A DNA stretch of 20,090 nucleotides from Candidatus Fermentibacteraceae bacterium (GCA_021162285.1 JAGGYZ010000217.1:1-20090); one strand, 5' to 3'. Positions 6,947 through 14,066 are shown, counted from the stretch's first letter. Numbers and translations are program-made. Notes: generated from the sequence alone by a model not told the origin.

Positions 6947-8173
6947 CTACTCGAATGATGCTATAGACTTCTTTATGATACCCACACACTCCATAAGCTG
7001 TTCCTCAGTTATCACAAGAGGAGGAGCAAAGCGGATTATATCACCATGAGTCGGCTTTGCCAGAAGGCCGTTCTCCGCCATCTTCAAACACACATCCCAG
7101 GCCTCAACACTGCCTTGGGGTTTGATAATTATTGCATTGAGAAGACCTTTCCCCCGCACCAGAGTTATCATGTCTGAATCTATAGCTTCAAGTTCTCTTC
7201 TAAGAATCTCACCCAGGTAGTGCGCTTTCTCCGCGAGTTTCTCATCCCGGATTACTTCCAGCGCAGCTACAGCAACTTTTGCCCCTACCGGGTTTCCCCC
7301 GAAAGTAGAACCGTGCTGCCCGGGTTTTATCAGAAGCATTATTTCATCGTTGGCGAAAACCGCGGAAACAGGGTACATCCCTCCACTGATGGCCTTTCCA
7401 AGAATCAGAATGTCCGGCTTAACATCTTCATAATCGCAGGCAAGAAGTTTTCCTGTTCTGGCTAATCCCGTCTGCACCTCATCAGCGATAAGCAGAACAT
7501 TGTTTTTCCTGCAAAGTTCTTCGGCACCCTTAAGGTAACCGTCGGAAGGCACGTACACACCGGCCTCACCCTGTATGGGCTCAACAAGAAAACCGGCAAC
7601 ATCCGGGTCTTTCAGAGCAGTCTCAAGTGCATCGAGATCGTTGTATGGAATCCTTACAAATCCCGGGGTAAAGGGACCGTACTCTGCATAAGCCTCCGGG
7701 TCACTTGAGAAAGAAACAATCGTTGTTGTTCTTCCGTGAAAATTGTTCTCGCAAACAACAATCTTTGCTTTGTCCTCTTCTATGTTCTTAACAAGGTAAG
7801 CCCACTTCCGACACAACTTGATTGCCGTTTCAACGGCCTCCGCACCGGTGTTCATGGGAAGAACCTTGTCGTAACCGAAATACTCTGTGGCGAACTTCTC
7901 AAACTCTCCAAGAACATCGTTGTGGAAAGCCCTACTTGTAAGTGCCAGCTTGCCTGCCTGTTCGGTAAGAGCTTCAACGATCTTCGGATGGCAGTGTCCC
8001 TGGTTCACAGCAGAGTACGCCGAAAGAAAGTCATAGTACTTCTTTCCCTCAACATCCCATACGAACACTCCCTCGCCCCGGGCAAGAACCACTGGAAGCG
8101 GATGGTAGTTGTGGGCGCCGTACCGGTACTCCAGATCGATGGCCTGTTTTGATGTGATCTTCTCTGTGCTCAT
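6947..8173 (-). CDS. rocD: Ornithine delta-aminotransferase (ornithine--oxo-acid transaminase)
   Basis: 408 residues, class III PLP-dependent aminotransferase converting ornithine and 2-oxoglutarate to glutamate 5-semialdehyde and glutamate. RocD-type features are GAHNYHPLPVVL near the N-terminus, FLSAYSAVNQGHCHPKI with the substrate tyrosine Y53, MNTGAEAVETAIKL, ENNFHGRTT, EPIQGEAGV, IADEVQTGLARTGK with D231, ILGKAISGG with PLP lysine K260, and HGSTFGGNP. The start has AAGGA eight bases upstream. With lat it gives two omega-transaminases of basic amino acids within 3 kb, suggesting use of lysine, ornithine or arginine as fermentation substrates. It could also serve proline or arginine synthesis. 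Confidence 0.93.
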   Translation of the reverse strand: MSTEKITSKQAIDLEYRYGAHNYHPLPVVLARGEGVFVWDVEGKKYYDFLSAYSAVNQGHCHPKIVEALTEQAGKLALTSRAFHNDVLGEFEKFATEYFGYDKVLPMNTGAEAVETAIKLCRKWAYLVKNIEEDKAKIVVCENNFHGRTTTIVSFSSDPEAYAEYGPFTPGFVRIPYNDLDALETALKDPDVAGFLVEPIQGEAGVYVPSDGYLKGAEELCRKNNVLLIADEVQTGLARTGKLLACDYEDVKPDILILGKAISGGMYPVSAVFANDEIMLLIKPGQHGSTFGGNPVGAKVAVAALEVIRDEKLAEKAHYLGEILRRELEAIDSDMITLVRGKGLLNAIIIKPQGSVEAWDVCLKMAENGLLAKPTHGDIIRFAPPLVITEEQLMECVGIIKKSIASFE

Positions 8174-8499
8174 GGTTTCGTCCTTCGTTTATCGGGTTCA
8201 CCGTCAACACTGAGGAGGACCGCCAATACTCCAGCGTAAGCCTGACGGGAAGTATCTTCCGGTTTGCATGGTCAGAAAATGCTTAAGCGGTCTGATGTAA
8301 AACGATTGCAGAAATATATACTCTCAGCCCTGGAATGCCAGCAAACCGAGGACCTGGATAGCAACGATGTCCGACATCCAATATGGAACTGAATAAACTC
8401 GAAACCCAATAACAGACGGTTGTCGATGGAAAAAGCATGCTACCAGTAATCCGCCGTTGCAATCAGCTGAACCCAGGTGCTGTGTTCCAAAATACAAAT
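8174..8499. other. Non-coding stretch upstream of rocD and of mazE
   Basis: No convincing gene. The minus-strand end should hold the rocD promoter, but no clear -35/-10 pair was found. A hyphenated palindrome GATGTC-C-GACATC lies at 8366-8378 and could be a regulator site. The 10-mer AATATATACT at 8313-8322 recurs at 9128-9137, on the far side of mazEF. Short frames here have no ribosome-binding site or recognisable family. Confidence 0.5.
8313..8322 (+). repeat. Direct repeat flanking mazEF, left copy
   Basis: AATATATACT, repeated exactly at 9128-9137. The two copies enclose the mazEF promoter and both genes. They could mark an insertion boundary, or be chance matches of AT-rich sequence. 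Confidence 0.3.
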
Positions 8500-8528
8500 T
8501 TGACAACCAACCCTAATGTAATTACATT
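8500..8528 (+). promoter_or_regulatory. mazEF promoter with overlapping operator palindrome
   Basis: Consensus -35 TTGACA at 8500-8505, a 17-base spacer, and -10 TACATT at 8523-8528. A perfect 14-bp palindrome AATGTAATTACATT at 8515-8528 covers the spacer end and the whole -10 box, the expected place for autorepression by a MazE or MazE-MazF complex. The mazE ATG is 31 bases downstream. Confidence 0.8.
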
Positions 8529-8559
8529 GTGCATACATAGAGAACAGAAGGGTAACACA

Positions 8560-8808
8560 ATGAAAGCTTCCATAATCCAAATTGGCAATTCAAAAGGGCT
8601 GCGAATCCCAAAACCTGTTTTAGAACAGTGTGGTTTCCGGGGGGAAGTTGAGCTTGAAGTTCATGATAAGGAACTCATTATCAAATCAGCCAGACATTCC
8701 AGATATAATTGGGAAAAAGCATTTCAAGCTATGGCTCAAAACAAAAATGACCAGCTAATTGAGTTTGCGCAAAACCAATGGGACGAGGAAGAATGGGAAT
8801 GGAAATAA
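8560..8808 (+). CDS. mazE: Antitoxin, MazE family (AbrB/SpoVT-type DNA-binding domain)
   Basis: 82-residue antitoxin. The N-terminal swapped-hairpin AbrB domain is typical: MKASIIQIGNSKGLRIPK, then a GFRGEVELEVHDKELIIKSAR strand-turn-strand. The acidic, aromatic C-terminus ending WDEEEWEWK is the flexible tail that neutralises MazF in this family. The start ATG has GAAGGG seven bases upstream; an open frame extending to 8437 runs through the promoter and is not used. The coding sequence is visibly more A-rich than the housekeeping genes around it. It overlaps the toxin gene by about ten bases, the usual antitoxin-first order. MazE probably binds the palindrome at the -10 box. Confidence 0.92.
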   Translation: MKASIIQIGNSKGLRIPKPVLEQCGFRGEVELEVHDKELIIKSARHSRYNWEKAFQAMAQNKNDQLIEFAQNQWDEEEWEWK

Positions 8809-9122
8809 ATCGTTTTGAAATCTTCCTCGTCAACCTTGACCCCACACCTGGTCATGAAATAAAAAAAACAAGGCCGTGTCTCGTTATTTCTCCAAACGAA
8901 ATGAATCACAACATATCCACTATCATTATCGCACCAATGACCTCTCAAGGTAAAAACTACCCGACCAGAATTTCCTGTTTATTCAAACGCAGGAAAGGAC
9001 AGATAGTGCTCGATCAAATACGCACAGTTGACAAAAAAAGGCTTGTTAAAAAACTGGGAGTTATCAGTAAAATTACTCAAACACAAACCATTAATCTGCT
9101 ACAGGAAATGTTTGCTCTGTAG
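8799..9122 (+). CDS. mazF: mRNA interferase toxin, MazF/PemK family
   Basis: 107-residue toxin of the MazF family, a ribosome-independent endoribonuclease that cuts single-stranded RNA at short motifs. Characteristic features are FLVNLDPTPGHEIKKTRPCLVIS with the catalytic arginine of the KTRP motif, IIIAPMTSQ with the conserved threonine, the GQIVLDQIRTVDKKRLVKKLG block, and a C-terminal helix ending FAL. Three in-frame ATGs (8778, 8793, 8799) are possible; 8799 gives the usual N-terminus and lies nine bases after GAGGAAG. The gene appears intact. RNA cleavage specificity cannot be read from the sequence. Confidence 0.92.
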   Translation: MEINRFEIFLVNLDPTPGHEIKKTRPCLVISPNEMNHNISTIIIAPMTSQGKNYPTRISCLFKRRKGQIVLDQIRTVDKKRLVKKLGVISKITQTQTINLLQEMFAL

Positions 9123-9127
9123 TCTCG

Positions 9128-9137
9128 AATATATACT
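9128..9137 (+). repeat. Direct repeat flanking mazEF, right copy
   Basis: Exact second copy of AATATATACT (first at 8313-8322), six bases after the mazF stop codon. Confidence 0.3.
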
Positions 9138-9199
9138 GGAACCTTGTAGTAAAATCAATTTCTGCGCAAGCAGTCGCCTGTTCCCCCGATACTTCCCCT

Positions 9200-9223
9200 A
9201 AAAAAAACCTGCTGTGATCCAGG
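9200..9223 (-). terminator. Possible weak terminator of the oxygen-defence operon
   Basis: On the minus strand a short CCTG/CAGG stem with an eight-base loop is followed directly by eight T residues, 113 bases beyond the last gene of the operon. The stem is only four base pairs, so this is tentative. Confidence 0.3.
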
Positions 9224-9336
9224 AATCTGTGATGAAGCTCAGATGGGGATTTCGATTCGTTTCAGGGTAACTTAACAGAGTGTAACAGGCTCCCTTTGCC
9301 CGCCTTATTGAACTGCAAAAGTTAGCTGGGATTGCT

Positions 9337-9861
9337 TCAGATGTGGATTCTCTTGCCGGCTCTGATTCTTCCGGTGAACACAAGAAGTGCTGTAATGAGG
9401 CCACCAATGGATGCAACGGTGTAGCTGGCTGTGTGCATCCACAGTGCAGCTATGTATGCAGCCTGGCCATCCTGAGGAACAGATGACGCAAGCGGTTCAT
9501 ACAACCCCAGGGTTCCTGTACTGGTAAGATGATGTCCAAGGATACCTGCAGTTGCAGAGCCAGCGGCTGAGACAAGAAGCAGGATGAGAATGGGCTTAAC
9601 AAGACTGCGTGCATTTCGTTTCGGCCACTTTCCCGCTCTTGCTGCAGCGGCCAGGATGGCACCCATACTCATTCCAACCCACCAGTTGGGGTGTATTCCC
9701 CAGGCTATTCCAAGAAGCGTGGGTGAAGTCGAGCTTATAATTCTGCGATGACCAATTGTGAAGTACTCGAGGCTTATTCTGACAGTAAACTGGTTGTGAA
9801 TAATACCGTAGGAGATTGCTGCAATCATGCAGAGTAAAATAATGTAAGCGACCTGTTTCAT
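9337..9861 (-). CDS. Conserved hypothetical membrane protein
   Basis: 174 residues with about four hydrophobic segments, near residues 3-22, 47-73, 90-112 and 135-162. It resembles a small conserved integral-membrane family known to me only as hypothetical, with the block TVRISLEYFTIGH followed by SPTLLGIAWGIHPNWWVG. GGGAGGA lies seven bases before the ATG. It begins 17 bases after the stop of the TIGR02757-family gene and is the last gene of the apparent perR operon, so it may be expressed under oxidative stress. No catalytic or metal-binding motif stands out, although several histidines (HHLTS, WMHTASY) lie near membrane edges. The function is unknown. Confidence 0.75.
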   Translation of the reverse strand: MKQVAYIILLCMIAAISYGIIHNQFTVRISLEYFTIGHRRIISSTSPTLLGIAWGIHPNWWVGMSMGAILAAAARAGKWPKRNARSLVKPILILLLVSAAGSATAGILGHHLTSTGTLGLYEPLASSVPQDGQAAYIAALWMHTASYTVASIGGLITALLVFTGRIRAGKRIHI

Positions 9862-9878
9862 CCGTTTTCCTCCCGGTG

Positions 9879-10610
9879 TCAGCCAAGCAGTTCTTTAAAC
9901 AGTTCACTGTCTGTCAATTGCTGTATTCCAAACCTGGTAAGGGCAAAATCATACTTCACCGGGTCGTTGGGGCACAGCTTTCTGAAACCACCGGTTATCT
10001 CCTGTGCTGTACGGGCATCTGCCACTTTCCTTTTTGTGAAACCCAGATGCTTCCCCATCCGGTGCATGTGTACATCCACCGGAACTACAAGCTCTGATGC
10101 AGGTATCATACTCCATCCGCCGGGATCAACTTCATCCTGTCTCACCATCCACCTCATGAAAAGGTGAAGTCTTTTACAGGCACTTCCCCTTGAAGGTCTG
10201 GGAAGAAGATGCCCTGAAGAGCTGCCCAGTTTCTCCATTCTGAACACGACTTCCCCGGCGAAGACATCGAGAGCCTGAATGTAGGGCATGACGTTTACGA
10301 GACCAGCCATGTAATTCCCTAAAAGCCCGTTCTCTTTTTGAAGAGAGGAAATAGAAACGAGAAAAGCAGCCATCTCTCTGCCACCTGTAAACCTGTGTTT
10401 AAAACCGGTAAGCTCTTTTTGCAGCATGTTGAGATCGGTGTTCTGAAGAAAGGAAGAAGGAGAGGAACCCAGTTTGTTAAGAACTCTTGAGGTATTCTTT
10501 AGAATAACACTTACTCTGCCGTAGGCAAGACCTGAAGCAACCAGACCCGCGATTTCTCTGTCTTCAACCTCAGGAAAGTTGTAGAGAAATTCAAGCGGGT
10601 CAGGATGCAC
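9879..10610 (-). CDS. TIGR02757/DUF2400 family protein, start codon unresolved
   Basis: Cytosolic protein of unknown function (TIGR02757/DUF2400), with blocks DREIAGLVASGLAYGRV, FKHRFTGGREM, KRLHLFMRWMVRQDEVDPGGW, VVPVDVHMHRMGKHLG and DPVKYDFALTRFGI. The RWMVR...DxG and D-x-H-x-x-R pattern recalls helix-hairpin-helix DNA glycosylases, but that link is my inference. The first conventional start is GTG at 10608-10610. The frame stays open upstream to a TAA at 10686-10688 and encodes LLDEIYARYNNREYV, which matches the family's usual N-terminus, with no ATG, GTG, TTG or CTG. An ATC at 10677-10679 with GGAG nine bases upstream is a possible start. The extension overlaps the rubredoxin end of the preceding gene. 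Confidence 0.85.
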   Translation of the reverse strand: MHPDPLEFLYNFPEVEDREIAGLVASGLAYGRVSVILKNTSRVLNKLGSSPSSFLQNTDLNMLQKELTGFKHRFTGGREMAAFLVSISSLQKENGLLGNYMAGLVNVMPYIQALDVFAGEVVFRMEKLGSSSGHLLPRPSRGSACKRLHLFMRWMVRQDEVDPGGWSMIPASELVVPVDVHMHRMGKHLGFTKRKVADARTAQEITGGFRKLCPNDPVKYDFALTRFGIQQLTDSELFKELLG

Positions 10611-10659
10611 ATATTCACGGTTGTTGTACCGTGCATATATCTCGTCGAGGAGACCGGTT

Positions 10660-11370
10660 TTACTGTTCGGAGAACTGATCTTTTCTTACTCCGCACACAG
10701 GGCACACCCAGTCTTCCGGAATGTCTTCAAATGCAGTTCCAGGAGCTATTCCGCTGTCCGGGTCTCCCATTGCCGGATCGTAAACATACCCGCATACACT
10801 GCACACATATTTTTTCATTGCTTTCTCTTCTTTCTTTTTGTCTGGCAGTTGTGTCTCAGTAGATCTGTAAGATGGCGCCGTCGGCGGTGTTTTCCCGCAG
10901 AGAACCTCTCTGTAGTAGGCATAAGTCATGGGAACACCCTGCCCGATAAGTGAGCACTCGGCAAGTTCCCCTATAAACAGCGTGTGTGTACCTACCTCAA
11001 CGGAACTGTCAACTTTAAGCTCTATACAGGCGACCGTGTTGTTTTTAGGGCATGGACACCCGGAAGCCGTTGTGTAGTAATCAATGTTCTCAAACTTGTC
11101 CATGTCTCTTCCGCTGTTGAAACCAAAGTGACCGATAAAGGGAATATCCGCAGACTGACTGAGAACCCCGATTGACAGATACCCTGAATCCTTGATAAAC
11201 TGATTTGTCAGCTCTGTTCTATTGACTGCAACTGCAATACGAACGGGATCCGCAGTTATTTGAAAAACTGCATTCGCTATCTGAGCATTAACTCGATCTC
11301 CTGATCTTGATCCTATGGTGTAAAGGCCGTAACTGAGAGTAAAAACGGCTGTTATGTCTTTTTTCATCAT
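10660..11370 (-). CDS. hrb: Flavin reductase-rubredoxin fusion (high-molecular-weight rubredoxin)
   Basis: 236-residue fusion. The N-terminal domain (about residues 1-150) is an FMN-binding flavin-reductase-like domain of the HpaC/FlaRed type, with LYTIGSRSGDRVNAQIANA. The last 52 residues are a complete rubredoxin, with iron-binding cysteines in YVCSVCGY and WVCPVCG. A charged KKKEEK linker joins them. This architecture and its place next to fprA match Hrb of Moorella thermoacetica, which passes electrons from NADH to FprA. It probably also feeds the superoxide reductase and rubrerythrin (inference). The ATG at 11368-11370 overlaps the fprA stop as ATGA; a GTG nine bases earlier is less likely. 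An internal ATG at 10816-10818 could yield free rubredoxin. Confidence 0.92.
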   Translation of the reverse strand: MMKKDITAVFTLSYGLYTIGSRSGDRVNAQIANAVFQITADPVRIAVAVNRTELTNQFIKDSGYLSIGVLSQSADIPFIGHFGFNSGRDMDKFENIDYYTTASGCPCPKNNTVACIELKVDSSVEVGTHTLFIGELAECSLIGQGVPMTYAYYREVLCGKTPPTAPSYRSTETQLPDKKKEEKAMKKYVCSVCGYVYDPAMGDPDSGIAPGTAFEDIPEDWVCPVCGVRKDQFSEQ

Positions 11371-12575
11371 TCGCCGCACTTCTCTTTCAGCTCCCTGCCC
11401 ACAGCAATACCAAGCTCTCTTGCTTTAAGCAGATCGTCTTCTCCGGGAACATAATTTACATTCAAAGAAGGCACAGCTAGTGGGATCTTCATATCTGAGA
11501 GATACTGTTCCACATCTCTGACTGCCTCCCCGCTCCAACCGTAAGACCCAAAAACGCCGCCGATGAGGTTCTTTGGTTTAAGACCTTTCAGATAGGTCAG
11601 TACATCTGCCATCCTTGGAAACATCTGGCCGTTAATAGTAGGGCTGCCAACGATAAGTGCACCTGCATCGAGAACTGCAGTGGCCACATCACTTCTGTGG
11701 CTGGAATCAAGGGACATTACCCTTACAGATATTCCCTGTGATTGAAGACCGTCGCAGATGGCATCGGCAAGATACCCTGTGCTCTTCCACATGGTGTCGT
11801 ACATCACCACCGCTTTCAACGAACACTTCTGAAGTGCCCATTTCTCCCACCGCTGCAGAATTCCACCAATGTCGCTTCTCCATATCGGGCCATGATCGGG
11901 GCAGAGCAGCTGTATATCAAGGTTAAGTTCCGCAAGCTTTTTAATCAATCCCGTAACCATAGGCGAAAAAGGCAGAAGAATGTTGGCATAGTACTTCTCT
12001 GACTCTTCGAGCAGAACCTGAGAAGGAAGCTGGTCGTCGTACCTTTCAGTTGAGGCAAGGTGCATTCCGAACCCGTCCTGTGAGAACATCATCTTCTCTG
12101 TATCAAGATAGGAAACCATGCTGTCCGGCCAGTGCAGCATTCTTGTCTCTACAAAGGTGATTGAAGATTTTCCAAGAGAAATGCTATCACCGCTTCCAAC
12201 GGCGGTAATAACATCATCATCAAAGAAGAAATGGCTGGCCAGGGCTTTCTTCCCCATTGTTGAGGCAAAAACCTTTTCAGGTTTAACAAGCTCAATTACA
12301 CTTGGAAGACACCCTGTGTGATCCATCTCTGAATGATTGCTGATGATGTAATCTATCTTCTCCGGCGCGATCACAGAAGAAATTCTGGCAAGCATCTCTT
12401 TTTCAAATGGCTTTTTGACAGTGTCTATCAGAGTAACTTTCTCATCAATTACAAGAAAGGCATTGTAGGTGCTGCCCCGGCTGGTGAGGTATCCGTGAAA
12501 GTCACGGACACCCCAGTCGATTGCTCCGACCCAATAGACCTTATCAGTAATTTTCTCGGCTGTATACGAACCCAT
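11367..12575 (-). CDS. fprA: A-type flavoprotein (flavodiiron O2/NO reductase)
   Basis: 402 residues, the length of the minimal flavodiiron proteins. These reduce O2 to water or NO to N2O in the cytoplasm of anaerobes. The N-terminal metallo-beta-lactamase-like domain (about 1-250) holds the full di-iron ligand set: H81, E83, D85 and H86 in NHSEMDHTG, H148 in LHWPDS, D167 in SQDGFG, and H228 in PDHGPIW. The C-terminal flavodoxin domain (from about 254) starts AVVMYDTMWKSTG and has SPTINGQ and GSYGWSGEA loops that bind FMN. AGGAG lies five bases before the ATG. The stop overlaps the start of the fused reductase-rubredoxin, its likely electron donor. O2 versus NO preference is not readable. Confidence 0.95.
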   Translation of the reverse strand: MGSYTAEKITDKVYWVGAIDWGVRDFHGYLTSRGSTYNAFLVIDEKVTLIDTVKKPFEKEMLARISSVIAPEKIDYIISNHSEMDHTGCLPSVIELVKPEKVFASTMGKKALASHFFFDDDVITAVGSGDSISLGKSSITFVETRMLHWPDSMVSYLDTEKMMFSQDGFGMHLASTERYDDQLPSQVLLEESEKYYANILLPFSPMVTGLIKKLAELNLDIQLLCPDHGPIWRSDIGGILQRWEKWALQKCSLKAVVMYDTMWKSTGYLADAICDGLQSQGISVRVMSLDSSHRSDVATAVLDAGALIVGSPTINGQMFPRMADVLTYLKGLKPKNLIGGVFGSYGWSGEAVRDVEQYLSDMKIPLAVPSLNVNYVPGEDDLLKARELGIAVGRELKEKCGE

Positions 12576-12589
12576 TGCGTCTCCTGTTC

Positions 12590-13099
12590 CTACTCTGCGG
12601 CAGGGGGTGTAAACACTCTTGAGCCAAGCTCTCTATCTATCATCAGCAAGCCACCGCCTGCGCCTCCCGCAAGCTTGAACATCCTGATTACTTCACTTAC
12701 CGATGCTTCTTCCTCTACCTGTTCAGCAACAAACCACTGCAGGAAGTTGTCTGACATAAAGTCTTTTTCTTCCCGGGCAAGGGTAACGAGGTCATTTATT
12801 GAAGCCGAAATAAACCTCTCGTGCTTAAGGGCACCATGAAAAGCATCAAGAGGAACATCCCATGAAGAGTCCGGCTTGTCCAGTGCCTCAAGAATAACTC
12901 TGCCTCCACGCTCGTTAACATATCTCATGAACCTGTCTGCGTGGGCAAGTTCCTCAAGAGCCTGAGTTTTCATCCATGACGCCGCACCGGAAAGATCCTC
13001 AGATTCGAAGTACATAGACATAGCCATGTAAAGATAGGAGGAATAGATCTCTTTGTTGATCTGGTCGTTCAGAGCATTCTGTATTTTTTCGTTTAGCAT
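12590..13099 (-). CDS. ftnA: Non-haem ferritin
   Basis: 169-residue ferritin of the bacterial FtnA type, forming an iron-storing 24-mer. The ferroxidase ligands are present: E17, E50 and H53 in LEELAH, E94, Q127 and E130. The four-helix core is complete. An unusual glycine-rich stretch (LAGGAGGGLLMID) sits before the C-terminal tail. The ATG at 13097-13099 has GGAAG seven bases upstream and lies four bases after the desulfoferrodoxin stop; a longer frame to 13144 runs into that gene and is rejected. In this operon it would store iron as Fe(III), limiting Fenton chemistry, and can itself use peroxide or O2 as oxidant. Confidence 0.94.
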   Translation of the reverse strand: MLNEKIQNALNDQINKEIYSSYLYMAMSMYFESEDLSGAASWMKTQALEELAHADRFMRYVNERGGRVILEALDKPDSSWDVPLDAFHGALKHERFISASINDLVTLAREEKDFMSDNFLQWFVAEQVEEEASVSEVIRMFKLAGGAGGGLLMIDRELGSRVFTPPAAE

Positions 13100-13103
13100 A
13101 CCG

Positions 13104-13475
13104 TTACTTCCAGAGTCCGTGAACTGAACAGTACTCTCTTGCACTTACAGTCTCCGCGGTTATCATGAATACCGCCTCGGCGATATCTCCGGGGTTGAGA
13201 TACTTTCTGTAAACAACACCGTCTGCAAGAAGCTCTATCCACTCAATGTAGTGTGCGTCGGCCATGGGATGGGGTATGGAACCCACCTTTACTTTGTACC
13301 CGCCTTGAATCTTCTGTATCACCGGAACATGTTTCTCGGTAGATGAATCAGCCGTTTTCTCTTCCATAAGCACCATGTCGGCATTGCAGCACACAAGCTG
13401 CCCCGGCCCGCCGTGAAGAACTTCAACTATGTTGCCGCATCTTTCGCACTTGTACACCTGCATTCTTTCAGCCAT
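13104..13475 (-). CDS. dfx: Desulfoferrodoxin (superoxide reductase)
   Basis: 123 residues, a two-iron (2Fe-type) superoxide reductase that reduces superoxide to hydrogen peroxide without making O2. The N-terminal desulforedoxin domain has a rubredoxin-like centre from C10, C13, C29 and C30. The C-terminal catalytic domain supplies the Fe(His)4(Cys) site: H49, H69, H75, C116 and H119, with E47 as the conserved solvent-side glutamate. AAGGAG is eight bases before the ATG, and the gene starts 18 bases after the rubrerythrin stop. The peroxide produced would be handled by the rubrerythrin encoded just upstream. Confidence 0.95.
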   Translation of the reverse strand: MAERMQVYKCERCGNIVEVLHGGPGQLVCCNADMVLMEEKTADSSTEKHVPVIQKIQGGYKVKVGSIPHPMADAHYIEWIELLADGVVYRKYLNPGDIAEAVFMITAETVSAREYCSVHGLWK

Positions 13476-13493
13476 GACAAGTCTCCTTCCGTT

Positions 13494-14066
13494 TTACCAG
13501 TTTTCGTTTATGACCATGAAGTGGGCCTGTGGGTGATCGCAGGCAGGGCACTTTGCCGGAGCTTCAATACCGATGTGAACATATCCGCAGTTCTGGCAGA
13601 TCCAGACCACCGGTTCTTCCTTCTTGAAAACGCTATTTTCCTCGATGTTCTTAAGAAGGCCGAGAAATCTCTTTTCATGCTGCTTCTCTGCAACTGCAAT
13701 ACTTCTTAATACTGCTGCAATTTTGTTGAAGCCCTCTTTTTCTGCTGTTGCAGCAAACTCGGGATACATTTCTGTGTGCTCGTAGTTTTCACCACCGGCT
13801 GCACCCTTGAGGTTTTCTGCTGTTGTTCCAATAACACCTGCTGGAAATCCGGCAGTGATCTCGAGTTCGCCACCTTCAAGAAGCTTGAAAAGTCTCTTTG
13901 CGTGTTCTTTCTCCTGGCTGGCCGTTTCTGCAAACACATTTGCTATCTGAACATATCCCTCTTTTTTTGCCTGTGAAGCAAAGTATGTATACCGATTTCT
14001 GGCCTGTGATTCGCCAGCAAATGCTTTCAGGATATTGACCTCAGTCTGCGTTCCTTTGATTCCCAT
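13494..14066 (-). CDS. rbr: Rubrerythrin
   Basis: 190 residues, the standard rubrerythrin size. It acts as an NADH-linked peroxidase in anaerobes, reducing hydrogen peroxide to water through rubredoxin-type electron transfer. The N-terminal four-helix di-iron domain has EK/EH motifs around E19, E52-H55 and E127-H130 (ETASQEKEH, AVAEKQHEKR). The C-terminal rubredoxin-like domain binds iron through C157, C160, C173 and C176. AGGAG is eight bases before the ATG at 14064-14066. A longer upstream frame to 14141 lies inside perR and is rejected. The gene overlaps the perR end by 26 bases, so its ribosome-binding site is inside perR coding sequence and coupling is likely. Confidence 0.95.
   Translation of the reverse strand: MGIKGTQTEVNILKAFAGESQARNRYTYFASQAKKEGYVQIANVFAETASQEKEHAKRLFKLLEGGELEITAGFPAGVIGTTAENLKGAAGGENYEHTEMYPEFAATAEKEGFNKIAAVLRSIAVAEKQHEKRFLGLLKNIEENSVFKKEEPVVWICQNCGYVHIGIEAPAKCPACDHPQAHFMVINENW

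Noticed and set aside
8324..8506. 60-codon minus-strand frame upstream of rocD
   Set aside because: No ribosome-binding site and no recognisable domain; it overlaps the mazEF promoter on the other strand.
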